Source: Vicia villosa
Lineage: Eukaryota > Streptophyta > Magnoliopsida > Fabales > Fabaceae
Reading direction: 5' to 3'
Length of the DNA: 64,000 bases
NCBI RefSeq assembly: GCF_029867415.1
Contig: NW_026705401.1
Span: 124,001 to 188,000, forward strand
In this document: positions 11,821 through 23,883 of the stretch, in pieces
Layout: each line of letters starts with the position of its first letter
How positions within the stretch are numbered: the first letter of the stretch is position 1
The notes under the pieces: generated by a model
What the model saw: only the letters and a program-made list of their open reading frames with translations
What the model was told of the DNA's origin: nothing
Databases searched by the model: none
Made by a program: the position numbers and the translations under genes

Positions 11821-11935
11821 TTAGAAGTTATTCTAATGGGGAAATTGAAAACAAAACCCTTTTGAAGATTTTTGTGAAGAAAAGAGATTTTCAGAGATTT
11901 CTCTTGTCCTAAATCTGTCTAGAATTGTTGGGGTA
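11821..11935 (+). pseudogene. Copia integrase, continuation after the MULE
   Basis: Starting in the duplicated target site, one frame reads SNGEIENKTLLKIF and onward, which aligns with the GGEFENxxFxxFC stretch that normally follows IRSD in copia integrase. The part before the MULE (3994-4342) ends at IRS, so the two halves belong to one copy that was already mutated (SDHGGEF has become SYSNGEI). Confidence 0.6.
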
Positions 11936-13053
11936 AACTAATGTAACTATCCACTACGACTTCTCATTTCCTAAGTCCCTAATGCCAAAAAATATATATA
12001 TATTTAGAAGTCATATCTAATGACCTGATGTGTGAAAAAGTGGATAAAAGGAGCACAAGTGGCTATTTATTCAAGTTTCATGGATCACTAATTTCTTGAT
12101 GGTTAAGAAGCCATATGTTATAGTTATTGGAGTAAAAAACATATGTTGTAGTAATTGTACCAATAAAACTCAAAATGTGGCAAGTTAAACTTTCATATCC
12201 ACAAAGATGATACTAACTTCGCACAAGAATACAAGAATAAGGTGATTGCACTTGCGAATTAAATGTAGTGAGTAAGCAACGGTAATAGAGGGTGTGTAGA
12301 GCGGGACTTATTGGTTTGTATGCATAATTATAAATATAAGGTGGTAACTCACAGTTTACAAATATGATTATAAAACCATAAAGTTCCTCTTTCGAATCAT
12401 CTACTCTTAGATGTGAGACTTTCCATGATTGATCCTACAACAACTCTATTTTAAATATGACTTTTTACAAGAAAAAACATAATTACAACCTTTGCAACTC
12501 CCCATATACTAGGAATATCTAATCACAAGGCGGTCCACTTTTCCATAAGAAACTCTCCATTTACTAGAAGTCTCCAATCGCAATGAACAAGGTTTTATAA
12601 CACATGTAATAAAAAGACAGTTTTATCAAACACATAATTACAAACTCGCATCTCCCTATATAGTGGGGGTCTCCAATCGCAAAACAACCCGCTTTGTAAG
12701 AGCAACTCTCATATATTAAGAGTCTCCAATGACAAGTTTTATACCGCATAAAACTAGACTGAAGCTCCAGACTAGTCTTGTCACAACGCGGACTATCATT
12801 ACAATCTCATAAGTTTACCAATCAAACGAATAATTCACTACTATGACTCGGTTACTATCTAAACCAATTCTCCTAATTTCATAGACGAGAGATGTAATTA
12901 AACACAAACAAAACTATATAATCATAAATAGAAATTCATTTCAAAGACATTCACATAGAATTACATCACATGTTTATGTTTAGGGTAGAATGATATATAG
13001 GGAACCTAATCTAAAGGAACCAGTGACTCATCCTTAATGAAGCCTAATATGTT
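11936..13053. other. Degenerate sequence, no gene seen
   Basis: The region is AT-rich, with no long frame or recognisable domain. At 12500-12740 a weak repeat recurs about four times around the phrase GTCTCCAATCGCAA, at roughly 50-100-bp spacing. Copia domains lie on both sides in the same orientation, so this is probably the decayed middle of one copia element. Confidence 0.4.
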
Positions 13054-13248
13054 GCACGGTTCTTAGCAATTTGCCAGACATATTGGTTGCGATCTCTCAT
13101 GAATGAATTACAAATCACCAACAACATTGCAGTCAAGTTGAAGATAGACAATAAGTTAGCCATCAATCTATTAAGAAATCTCATTTATCTTGAGAAAAAC
13201 AAGTATATTGAGTCAAGGTTTCATTACCTTGGAGACCGGGTGAATTGA
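13054..13248 (+). pseudogene. Copia RNase H fragment
   Basis: An uninterrupted stretch of about 64 codons contains ICQTYWLRSLMNELQI, VKLKIDNKLAINL, NKYIESRFHYLGDRV and a stop. This is the C-terminal half of copia RNase H (usual motifs WLxxLLxEL, DNxxAIxLxxNP, RxKHIxxRxHFxRDxV). The usual RTKHIE has become KNKYIE. It probably belongs to the copia copy of 3994-4342 and 11821-11935, and lies 275 bp from the RAM1 stop codon. Confidence 0.7.
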
Positions 13249-13522
13249 TCTTTGTGATGATCTATGTATACATTATGTTAAATGAACAAAAACAATATAT
13301 TGAAGAAAAATATATGTAGCATTTTCTATTAGTCCTTGATTTAAATTTCTACAATATTTCTGAAATTAAGTTAAGCATTTCCTTTTCTCATCTTTCTTTC
13401 ATACATATAATGAATTACATTGAGAGAGTAATTAAACAAGATATTTGAAATAGCAACAAAAAGTATAATATTCAAATACATGATAATACAAATAAATTAA
13501 AAGATATATATGAAACTAATAT

Positions 13523-16056
13523 TCAGCAGCGCCATGCAGAAGCAGCAATGATGGATCTATCTTGCCACCCAAGCAACAAGCAACCCTTGTCCTCAGTTAA
13601 CCTATACCCATCACATGAATACAAACCCAACAATATTCTCGATTGCGTCACCGCATTCGGACTCAATGCTACTCCTTTGAACCCTTTCCCTTCCATTATC
13701 TTCCTCCATTTTTCCAACCTCTCATGTCTCTCTATCCTCTCCTCGCCTTCGCATGCCACGATGTTCCGAATCTCGGGTGCAAAGATATACTGCTCCACCT
13801 TTGCCCTAGGTGCTGACTCCATTGGAAATGTCGCGTCCAAGGAGTCGAAGATCGCTGAGTAGTAATGCAAGGCCTCGAGAAACCGGCCTAGAAAGTATGG
13901 CCCGTTATGGCTTGCTTCTTGTTCGACTAGCGTCACGATGTTAGGCGCTTGGTCTCTAATCATAGATAGCAGGTTCCCGAGATGGTTCCCGGGAACACGA
14001 TGGAGGCGGTTAACTGTGTTAACCGCTAAAGCCTCGCCTACACGGCGGTTAAACATGTGTGGTTTAAGATCCTCAAGTTGTTCTCCAACAGGGTGGAACT
14101 CAAACGGGATACGAAGAGAATGAGCTAACTCGGTTAAGCATCGTCCAGTTTCTCTAACCGATTCAATGCACGGCCCGACACCTGTGATCCTGAGAAACGG
14201 AGCACCGCCGGGCCGTGCAGCCAATGCCTGCATGAATGCAGGCCATTGGTAACCCTGGAGGATATCAAGGTCGATGACATGGACACGCTCCTCAGCCTCG
14301 AACGCCTCAAAAATCGCTTGGTTAGCGGTGAAGTGAGCGAACTTTATGTAAGGACAAGCTTGATACACAATCTGGTAGATCCTAAGGACTTCCATGGCGT
14401 TTGATGGAAAGGTAGAGAAACTTGATGATGAGGATGATGATGAAGATGATGGCGGTGTTATTTTTTTCATTGATGATGACTTTGTTGTTAGGGTTGCAGC
14501 TAGTCTTGCACTCAGAGATTCTGTGAAACATGAAGCTACACGTTGCATGGAGTCACCTAGTGGTGTTACTACTCTGTTGAGCTGGTGTAGGTACCTTCTT
14601 GCTAGCATGTATTCTTCTTTTGCAACTGCTTCAGCACAAGCTAGAAGCAAGTGCACCAGTTGAAGTCCACTGTCTTGCTCCTACATATTGAATATATTAT
14701 TTTTCTCAGAAAATCATAACATAAAAATTAGAGGTGACAAAACGGGTTCCTGCAAATCGGGCATCTCGTTTTGACGGCACTTTTATTCCAGAGCGGGATA
14801 AGGTCTTAGGACTGCACCATCTAATATGTCTGTCTGTCTGGATTTTTTTTCCAAGTTTTTGCGGGGTGGACATTAATATAAATTTTTTCAATTTTTAGAT
14901 GCAGGTCCACCCTTATTTTTTTTTTTGACGAATTAAGGTTTTAGTCCTGCACTCACTCTCAACTATGTCTGCTCTATACAATTTTTACGAGTTTTTGTTG
15001 GGCGGACTAATCGGTTTGTCACCCCAAATAAAACCACATGTTTCATCATAATTAAATTAGTGTACAAAATTGTAAGTTAATTAGTTTTGTTCAAATTAAT
15101 AATATTATGTTAGTTATACAATAAATTATGTTAATTAATTAAATTAAAGGATCAAGTGGCTTAGAATTTGAATTAAAATATTTAGGTGAAGTAAGACAAA
15201 GGAAAGACTTTATTACCTGTTCAATTCCAATTGGAATAGGAACTGTTAGACTTTGTTGTTGTGCTTGCAACTTTTGGTGTTTCTCTTGATACCTTTCTTG
15301 TTGTAAAGCTTGTGAAAGTGAAGCACTAGCCATAGATCCCATTTGATGATACATATCACTCTCTTGAGACACTTGAGAAGAGCTTCCACCACCACCATGC
15401 ATAACTGAGGATTCCTCATACCTTGATGAAGAATTCTGCATTGTTAAACTATCCAAAATCGTCGAAATCGGTGTCTCCATGTCAAAACATTGATCATTAG
15501 AAGAAGAAATAGCCTTTGTTGATGGAAAATCAACATCAACTTGAAAATCTTCTAAGAACTCTTCAATTGCTGGCAAAGAAAGATTTTCAACATGTTGCAT
15601 GTATTGATTGTTTGGTGAGTTGAAAACTCTATGAAGTGGACTAAGTCCTTTTCCTTTTTGTTGATTATTATAACTACTTAAACGAGGTGGTGAAAAGGTT
15701 TGAATGTGCATGCCTTGAACATAGTTACTACTATTATTATAGTTAGAATTATTGTAAGTAGAAGCTTGTGGTGAATTAGGGTTAATGTTGTTGTTCCTAA
15801 TTGGTGATGATATCATGAAATCATTATCTAAATGGTCATTGAAAAATGATTCCCACATTGAACTATCTGGCGATTGGACTTCCACATCACCATCTAAGTC
15901 AAATTTGAGTGAGGGTAGGTTTAAGCTTTGTGGGGTTAGAATGCTACTAATTTGATCTAAGTCATCACAAGAATTTGTGACATTTTTCTTTGAAGAAGTT
16001 GGTTGAACACATTTTTCTTTGATGGAATTTGAGCTTCCACAAAGTGAATTCATCAT
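13523..16056 (-). CDS. RAM1: GRAS transcription regulator RAM1, two exons
   Basis: Exon 1 is 16056-15217 (280 codons) and exon 2 is 14680-13523 (385 codons plus stop), joined in phase 0 across a 536-bp GT..AG intron, giving 665 residues. The N-terminal half is low-complexity and acidic, with [20 protein letters not shown] and [20 protein letters not shown], which I recognise from legume RAM1 (about 680 residues). The GRAS domain follows: leucine repeat I from about residue 286, VHVID at about 413-417, a PFYRE-type region and a terminal SAW motif ([12 protein letters not shown]). A serine run interrupts the domain near 357-368. In legumes RAM1 acts in the nucleus downstream of CYCLOPS to switch on lipid-supply and arbuscule genes. 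The start is at the first of two ATGs. No damage is visible, so the gene is probably functional. The GRAS call is certain; the RAM1 call rests on remembered family sequence. Confidence 0.88.
14731..15025. mobile_element. MITE-like insert in the RAM1 intron
   Basis: The insert starts GAGGTGACAAAACGGG and ends with the complement of GGGGTGACAAACCGAT, giving short imperfect terminal inverted repeats around 295 bp of GC-patchy sequence. It fills more than half of the intron and spares both splice sites. No clean target duplication is visible: the flanking octamers AAAAATTA and AAATAAAA do not match. An hAT-type origin is therefore only a guess. Confidence 0.5.
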
Positions 16057-16639
16057 TTTTTGGTGGCTAAACTTCTTTGCTACCTCTCAATAGAACAAAA
16101 TTAAGGTAACCTAATAATATATATCTAAAAGTGATTTTTGTTTTTTTTTTTTAATCTAAAATTCTAAGGGAATTTTTCACTTAGGCTCTTAGCTTAATGA
16201 AGTTTGGTTGGTTTATGGAAAGAGCAATGTGTAGGTTTTCTCTCTTTTTATTTAGGAGGAATGCAAAAAAGTACAAAATTTATGAGAAAATTATGAGAGG
16301 AAAAGACAACACTTGATTCCAAGAGTTTGTGAGTTATTTCATGTAGTGTTAAGAGTTTGTGCTGGATTTTAAGAGGCCTGAATTTTGTCATATATGATCT
16401 TGTTTTAACATTTTACAATTAGAAGGCTTTGGAATTATTGTATTTGCAATAAGGGACAAGGTTTTGGTGGACCCCATTTTCTATGGGCCGGCCCATCTAT
16501 TTACAAGGTTCTTTTCATACTCACCTTGGCTATTATGGGCATGAAAAGGCAAGTGTAAAAAAAAAAAATTATAGTTGAAGGGGGAATAACTAACTACTAA
16601 AAATCTATTCATATTTGTGCACTCGCCAAAAAATAGTGG
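16057..16639 (-). promoter_or_regulatory. RAM1 upstream region
   Basis: This is the unannotated 580 bp upstream of the RAM1 start. A possible TATA element (CCTAAATAAAAAG on the minus strand) lies near 16240-16252, about 190 bp before the ATG. I see no long palindrome that I could confidently call a CYCLOPS response element. The proximal promoter is bounded by a repeat-like block at 16640. Confidence 0.35.
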
Positions 16640-17035
16640 ATTTGATTGGGATTTTTAGTCTACCGCCCGCCAAAATTCATTTTTTTTATTCGTTCAGTTC
16701 GTTCCGCCTTAAATCTGTTTTTAAGTTAATTATAGTAATTTTAATTATTGATGGTTTTATTTTATATATTCATATGTGAATATATGTAATTTTTTTTAAG
16801 TAAAATTTGTTTAAAAAATGCTTTATTAAAAATTATTTTAAAAATAATAAAAAATTAATTAAAATATATAAAAGGAAATTAATCCATTAAAAATTGAAAA
16901 AATAATTATAAGTAGACAGGATGGACTAGATTTTTTTGTCCATTTTTATTTGACGGATTTGTCCGCCTCACTTTTTTTTTATAGACTTAAGACGGAGAGA
17001 GGCGGGACGAGAGATTCATTTTGCCACATTTAATC
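16640..17035. mobile_element. Possible MITE remnant upstream of RAM1
   Basis: The left edge reads CGCCAAAAAATAG with ACCGCCCGCC. The right edge, reversed, reads TGGCAAAATGAATC followed by GTCCCGCC. This gives weak terminal inversion around AT-rich DNA with GC patches, similar in style to the intron insert. No target duplication was found. Confidence 0.35.
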
Positions 17036-17373
17036 AACACACAACTTAACAATATCAACTTATAGTTGAGTTAAAATTTACAAACTTATAAATTATTTAT
17101 TCAGTTTAATAGTTTAAAGAAAAAATTTTAATTTTAAAAATAAATAAATGAGATGTCGCAAATTTAAATTTGTATCAACTTACACGGTTTAACAAGAAAA
17201 CCTATTTTACATGGTAGATTAAAAATATCTTTTGTCTTTTATTATTAAAAAAACGAAATGATATTATAAGCTATCACATGCAATGCAAATAGATTGCTTG
17301 CAAGTTGGAAATTGGAACTTCCACCTAAATTAGAGATGATTTTTCATTTTAAATACTAAAATGTAAATTTTAA

Positions 17374-18230
17374 GAGAATTTTCACCTCACCACTTAGATC
17401 TCTCACGCACTATTAATTTGACAAAATTGTCTTTCTATTTTCGTACATGTATTTTCGGAAGTAAATTTTTAAAAAAATTGTTTTCTTTCGTAAGTACATA
17501 TACAGAAGTGTAAAAAAACATTGGAAAATTAGTAAATTCAAACTGGAGATGCATCTATAGAACATGTTAAAAACATAGTGTTTTGAAGATGTACCTATGG
17601 AACATTCTAAACTCCAATTTTTTTAACAAAAATGAAACATCAAATTATAGTGCAATTTATACGATGTATTCTTTTAGTGTACTATTTTACATTGTCTTAG
17701 GATTTATGATTTAGGGTTTAGAGTTAAATAAAATGAAACATCAAGTTATAGTACAATTAACGCGATGTATACAATGTATTTTTTGGTGTATTGTTTTTTA
17801 TTGCTTTATGGTTTAGGGTTTAGAGTTTATGGTTTAGAGTTTGAAAAATGGAACATCAAAATATAACATAATTTATTATTTTCGCGTACTATTTTCCATT
17901 GTCTCAGGGTTTAGGGTTTAGAGTTTAAAAAAATGGAAAATCAAAATTTAACAGAATGTTCCGTAGGTACATCTACTGAACACTCTATTTTTAAGACGTT
18001 TGATAGATGCATCTCCGAAAGATCTACTGAATTTTGAATTTTCCTCAATTTTTACTATGTTTTTTACGTTTCTGTAGATGTACCTACGGAAGAAACCAAA
18101 TTTTTAAAAAAAGAATTTTTGAATTCTATTTACGGAAACATGAGACATAACTGAAATTTCGGGCGGTGGTTAAGAAAATCAAGGTGTCTATGGAGAAATA
18201 TTCAAGGTGTCTATGGAGAAACTTGAATTT
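17374..18230. mobile_element. Degenerate MULE-like element with palindromic motifs
   Basis: The left end GAGAATTTTCACCTCACCAC resembles the ends of the MULEs at 34400, 38584 and 60633. The right side carries GGGCGGTGGTTAAGAAAATC in inverted sense. Decayed palindromes such as TTCCGTAGGTACATCTACTG and GTAGATGTACCTACGGAA lie near both ends, as in those elements. No coding sequence remains, and the exact right end and target duplication are unclear. Confidence 0.4.
17620..17950 (+). repeat. Diverged tandem repeat, about 105-bp unit, 3 copies
   Basis: Each unit runs from AATGAAACATCAAATTATAG through a TGTATTxTTTxGTGTA block to GGTTTAGGGTTTAGAGTT. Units start near 17629, 17734 and 17849, with a partial fourth near 17932. 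The GTTTAGGGTTT part resembles telomere sequence but is only the end of each unit. Confidence 0.65.
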
Positions 18231-19449
18231 ATATATAAAAAAAGTATTATAATAAAAAAAAATTTATTGAGAACTACTAAGACAACTTTAGTACATACTT
18301 TTAGCCTTATGCAATGTAAACTTTTATGTTTGTATTAATTTTTCAAAAAATTAATACAATCGATTCAACTAGTTGGATCAAAGATAAGAGTTGTATTTTG
18401 TTTTATCAATTTTACAAAATACGCCAAAATTGGTGTAAAATTGAAAGAAGAAAAAAATGGATTGAATCATCTTAAAGCATTTGAACTAAAGAATTGAAGT
18501 CACTTTCTTAAAATCATTTCGTTCAAAGAAATACCAGCAAAGGACTAATTTTTTTTTAATTTTTAATTTTAAATAAAATAATAATTTATCAACAACAAAA
18601 TTTAACACATTTATCTTAAAAAAAATGCATGTTCCTTCTACAACCACACAAATTTCTGTATTTTATCGAGCCAATATAATTTTTTTCTTCCAATTACGTT
18701 CACATCATCATCATTATTATGTCGTCCCTTCAAGCATCGTCACATCGTTTATTTTCCTTCAAATATTGATTGTCTTCTTTCACTTTAATATTGATTGTCA
18801 TTTTTCAACTGTGATTCTCGAAGTCGTCCATCTTAATATTAATTGTCGTCGTTAACTATAACTTGTCTATCATAGTTTAACTTATATTTGCTTGCTATAG
18901 TTTCAAACTTATTTTAGGTTTTACTTTTTGTCGAATTTTAATTTTATTTGTGTATGAATTAAGTATAATAATATTATTTATTTTGGTATTATATGTTATT
19001 TAATTTTGATATTCTAAATTGTTTGAATTTTTATTTTTTAAATTAAATTATTATATATGTTATTTAATTTAAATTATTTTATTTTATTTTATTATAAAAT
19101 TTTAATTTGTTTAAATTTCTTTTAAATTAACATTGAAATTAAGTATACTATTTTTATTGTGTTATTTTGTATACCATTTTTATTTATTTATTTTATATTT
19201 TTTTAATATTTATTTATTTATTTTATGACCGGTCGTTCATAGATTTAATTAGTCCAACAAATCAAATATTAAATCAAAACTATTATTGATTTAATTTTTG
19301 ATATGATTTTAAAAATATTACATACCTCATTTAACTATCATTTTGCATACAAGGTTTGCTATTTGTATACTGTGATTTTTAAATAAAAAATATTTATGAA
19401 CAGTAATGTGAATAATGCCGATGAACCGTGTTCGTGAATAGTATATGAA
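18231..19449. other. AT-rich intergenic DNA
   Basis: No gene, domain or clear repeat boundary is seen. The region is dominated by A/T homopolymers. A 76-codon frame at 18625 has no recognisable content and is not called. Confidence 0.5.
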
Positions 19450-19830
19450 AACCAATTTTTAATGGTAAAACATAATTGGTTAATGATGTATAAAAAATTG
19501 GTTAATAAAATGATACTTCAAAGTTGGTTAATGAAATGATGAAGTTGGTTAATGAACGTCCACATTTTAAAAATGATTTAGTAGAAAAATAAAGTTGGTT
19601 AATGAAAAGTAAAAAATTGGTTAATAAAGTTATGAAGTTGGTTAATAAACGTACATATATTAAAAATAATTTTTAATAGTAAAACAAAGTTGGTTAATGA
19701 AAAGTAAAATGTTGGTTAATGAAGTTATGAAATTGGTTAATAAACGTCCAGATTTTTAGTAGTTATGAAGTTGATTAATGATATTTAAAATGTTGGTTAA
19801 TGAAGTTATGAAGTTGGTTAATCACATTTT
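19450..19830 (+). repeat. Array of GTTGGTTAATGAA motifs
   Basis: About fifteen copies of (A/G)TTGGTTAAT(G/A)A occur at irregular 20-40-bp spacing. They are organised into a longer unit of roughly 120 bp that also includes ATGAAGTTGGTTAATAAACG and a TTTTTAGTAG-type spacer. There is no open frame through the array. Confidence 0.75.
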
Positions 19831-21325
19831 TTATCCATAACCCCTAAATCTAAATATAAAAAACATTAAAAAATTATTATTTTTAAATAATAATATATTA
19901 TTATAATATTTCACTGTTCACTGTATTAATAAACAATAAAATAAACAATAAAATATGGTGTAGGTGTACTCTTTGGTGTAAAAGTAGCTTCTTCTTCTCT
20001 TTTTTTTTTTGCATACGCACATTATCTACCCTTCTTTTATATTGCGGTTTAAAAAAATGGGTCTTGCAATCTTGTAATAATACAAAATAATATCTAGTGT
20101 AGAAGGTTATCTTGTGACTAGGGATAGCAAAAATATCCATATGCGTGGATATCCACAGATAAAATCTGTTACGAATACGGGGCGGGTAGTTTAATAGATA
20201 TCAACGGATAAAATAAATAGATATTTAAATATCCGTTTATTAATGGATATGGATATAAGTTTGAAGTTACTGTGCCCACGGATATCCATATTCATATCAT
20301 TTCTACTCCTTCGTCGCCCGCTCTTCTACCATAACTCACATTCACAATTTCATTTTTTTTTTTGTTAAAAATAAAATATATGAGATATTATGCTTTGGTG
20401 AAAAATGAAGGAAATCAATTTGCTAAAATTTTGTTGTTAAAAATTCGGTAGAGCATTTTTGAAAAATAAAATAATTTTTTTACACCACCCTAAATTTGAA
20501 ATTTTTGATAAATCACATAAAATTTTAGTATATTTTAAATTTTTTTATAGAATTAAAAATATATTTTTGTTTCAAAAATTTATAATTGAATTACCAGAAT
20601 TTTGATATTTAATGAAAATTTTGTAAAATTATCAAATATTTCGTTCTTATTATCCTAAATTTATTTATGAATACTTTTAAAATAATAAAAAATAGGGATA
20701 CCACCGGGTAAAATTTGATTGTGGCAGATAAAATTCTCATCACATAACCAATGTTAAAATAGTCTATAAAATACTAGACTTTAAAATAGCAATTATACTT
20801 TTATTCTTCGCTAACAACGAAATAAAAAGAATTCCCTATGCCTAATAATTATTAAGTAAATGTGTATGGTGTTGACAATTTCTTGAATGAATCAAGGAAT
20901 AACAATATATAAATAAAGAGAAAATGAAAGGTGATGAAAAAAGACAAGAAAAGAGACATAAGCAACGTCGTCGGTGGGCCGCCCATACACCTTTGGATTT
21001 GCCAAAGGAATGAAGTGCTTGTCCAAAACCTTTTTCTATTTTCGGCGGCATCTATTTATCTCAATGTGTGCTAACAGAATTTTTAGTTATGACTTATGAT
21101 GAGATATTATAACAAAATAGAATTATCAAAGTCGTATGATGAATATACCCCTATATATTTTTTATTATTCCTCTACATTTCTCTAAGTATTCTCTACTAG
21201 TTAAAAAATTTAACAGCAAATTTTGATGATGATTTTTATGTTTTTTGGGTTTGGTTTAACAGCGGTGTTATCAGCAAAGTTCTGACACTTAAGATAATGA
21301 CATTCTTAAATTAGAGATTCTAGGG
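19831..21325. other. AT-rich intergenic DNA with possible MITE scraps
   Basis: No gene is supported. Around 20115-20310, repeated GGATATCCA- and TATCCATAT-like inverted words suggest an old hairpin element. At 20870-21076, TGTTGACAATTTC...TGTGCTAACA could be a small solo copia LTR, but no 5-bp duplication flanks it. Confidence 0.35.
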
Positions 21326-21334
21326 TTAGAATGT

Positions 21335-21552
21335 GAATTTTTTTTTGAATAACCAATTTTTTAAAAAAAAATTCCAAAAATAACAAGGTTTTCAAATTAA
21401 TTACCAAAATGTCACTTTTTTGCTAAAAAATACACGTTGTCGCCAGCGGGGTGGCGACAACAATGGGCCCAAAACGTGGTCGCCAGTGGGCCTGGCGCCT
21501 ACATGTAAATTTTAGGTGTTGTCGCCACCCCCCCGGCGACAACACCCCCCCA
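21335..21552 (+). repeat. Left TIR with internal hairpins
   Basis: The TIR runs from the poly-T-rich tip through AATAACAAGGTTTTC and TGTCACTTTTTTGC to a cluster of GTTGTCGCCA / TGGCGACAAC inverted pairs at about 21436-21545. The right copy at 24337-24556 has the same order in reverse. Confidence 0.9.
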
Positions 21553-21921
21553 TATTTTTTTTTTCTTTTTTTTTGTTATTTTTTTTCTTTAACATATTTC
21601 CTTCTAAATTTTTTTATATTATATTTTTCAAATATTATTTCAACATGATTTTTTTATATAATTTTTTTTCCATGGTATTATATTTTCGGTAATTTTTTAC
21701 TTTCAACATTAATGTTTTCAGTAATATTTTCTCTTAAATGTTTGTAAATATTATTGGTTCCAAATATTTTTTCCATGGTAATATTTGGTAATTTCTTTCA
21801 ATATGTATCATGAATCCATTATTTCTTTGGTAATCTTTTTTGTGTTGTAACCCATAAAATTTATAAAAAAAAAGTTCATTTCATTGAAAAAGTAAATTAC
21901 AAATATCATCGAAACTAAAAA

Positions 21922-23883
21922 CTATGTTGTGGAGCTAGATCCACGATTGGGACATTTGGTCCTATTATGTCCTACCTCACGACATATACTACACTTCCTC
22001 TGCATTTTTTCAGTTACGTCCATCTCGGTTCTAATACGCCTGCTGTTTGGTCGACCGCTTTTATTCCGACGCATTAAATCGTTATGCCAAACTGTTTCCC
22101 CCTCGTACACAGGCCAATATGCCTCCATTGCTACCACCGGAAAGTAATTGTCGTATACGTTGAGCAACGTTGATACTTTATAAATTTCTGATACCAAAGA
22201 TAATGCATCAAAGTGAGTATGTGAACATGCTGCAAGGACATGGGAGCAAGGCATGCGATATGCTTGAAATTGGCCACAGTCGCACCAACGACCTGGGATA
22301 TTGATGCGATACTCTTGTCGTGGAAGCCCCTGGTTATGGTCAATTGTTTCTTTGACACTGAAGGTGTGGCCATGACGGTCGAACTCGGTCACTCGATGAG
22401 TGTTACCCTTGGCAGATTCCTATTGTATATATTTCATGCAGACATCGCTATATACCTGTTGTGTTTGTAACACTGAATTCCACCTCTTACCCCGTGTGGC
22501 GAACAAAGTTGCCATCCGAAAATACGTAGCACTAACAATGGCAGTTACAGGTAGGTTTCGTATGCCTTTGAAAACCCCGTTCATTGATTCCACAAGATTT
22601 GTAGTCATGTGGCCCCACCTAGCCCCATCGTCGTATGACCTAGTCCATCTTGCTCTATCAATGCTGTCAATCCACCTCCCTGCATCTGGATTTGTCAACG
22701 CTATTTCTCGGCGGTAGTATTGAAATCCAGGTTGGTTTAAGGCATACCCCGCGTTCACCAAGTGGTTCTTCAAAAATTTATCCTTGATCTCTCTCATAAA
22801 ATTCTGTGCTATATGCCTAATACAGTAGACATGCTTAGACGGAGGGTTGTGCCAACCATTTGCCGGATTGTTGTATGCGCTGTCAATAGAAGCGTGCCTG
22901 TCAGAAATCAAACAAAGATTAGGTTGTGGAGCGACTCTAGCTCGGAGATTCTTCAGAAAGAAACCCCAAGCAGCAGCTGTTTCTCCTTCCACCAAAGCAA
23001 AGGCTATTGGAAAAATGTTGCTATTTCCATCCTGCGCGACCGCCATCAACAAAGTTCCCTTGTATTTCCCATACAGCCACGTTCCATCAATTTGAATAAT
23101 CGGCTTGCAAAAACCAAAACCGACGATGCATGGTCGAAACGCCCAGAATAGTCTATGGAAGATTCCATTACCTTCGAGAGGGGTTCCGTCCTGGGACTGT
23201 GCCGGCAGTGTCTCCAATATACTAACAGTCCCAGGTGAATACAATTGCAGTGCAGCCAGGTAGCGAGGAAGTTGTTGGTACGATTCCTCCCAGTTGCCGT
23301 AGACTCTTTCAATTGCTTTCTGTTTCGCCAACCAAGCCTTTCTGTACGAAGGTCTGTATTTGAACACAGAAACGCAATGAGAAATAATTGTCTTCACCTT
23401 CAGGGATGGGTCAGTTTCGACCAGAGGAATGATGGTATGACATATCATGTCATGACTGAGTTTTCGATGATCTTGCGCCATGTTAGTGGTGACGCAGGTG
23501 TGGGCTTGAGATATTGAACGTATCACCCACGCGTTAAACTTCTTTCTGAATGATGCCTTCAGCATGTATCCACACTCCGGGTTTTTGCATGCAATACTGA
23601 CTCTCTCTGGATTTGATCGATCGGCTTTAAAATCAACACAATTTGCTAAGTGCCAATTTTTTATAGCCAACAGACAATCATCCTTCGAACGAAACGTGTC
23701 ACCCTCTTTTAACTCCTCGCTTGACCTCATATATGGATTGTAGAGCATATCGGACGATGGCTCGTCCTCTCCTAAATTAAGCGTTGTGAAATGTGCCGGA
23801 GGTGAATATGCATGTGTATCCGGTACTCGATCCGGTACTGGAACTCCTTCGTCTAGACAAAGCTTTGACAGCGCCGCGGGCAC
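21922..23883 (-). pseudogene. MuDR-type MULE transposase with one amber codon
   Basis: One frame runs from 23883 to the stop at 21922, broken only by TAG at 22420-22422, nine codons before the next non-ATG start. The first part (487 codons) has a MuDR N-terminal zinc-finger region (about residues 58-130, CKNPECGY and HTC). It also carries the MULE DDE core with D266 (IDGTWL), D328 (SDRH), a downstream CIRH and E432 (NLVESMNG). After the stop come a SWIM zinc finger (CDCGQF, CSHVLA) and a C-terminal CCHC knuckle (CSICREVGHNRTKCP). The protein would cut and move the element by its TIRs. No ATG opens the frame: an upstream stop lies four codons before 23883, and the first in-frame Met is near residue 46. 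Part of the N-terminus may therefore be missing. Apart from the amber codon the frame looks recently intact. Confidence 0.88.

Noticed and set aside
13548..14663. Plus-strand frames of 60-104 codons
   Set aside because: They are antisense shadows of RAM1 exon 2; the minus strand has all GRAS motifs.
14723..15033. 8-bp target duplication for the intron insert
   Set aside because: The flanking octamers differ, so hAT membership is not claimed.
17690..17930. Interstitial telomere repeats (GGTTTAGGG)
   Set aside because: The words occur once per unit of a 105-bp tandem repeat, not as a contiguous TTTAGGG array.
20870..21076. Solo copia LTR
   Set aside because: TG and CA-type ends exist, but the flanking pentamers TATGG and GAATT do not match, so the boundary is unproven.
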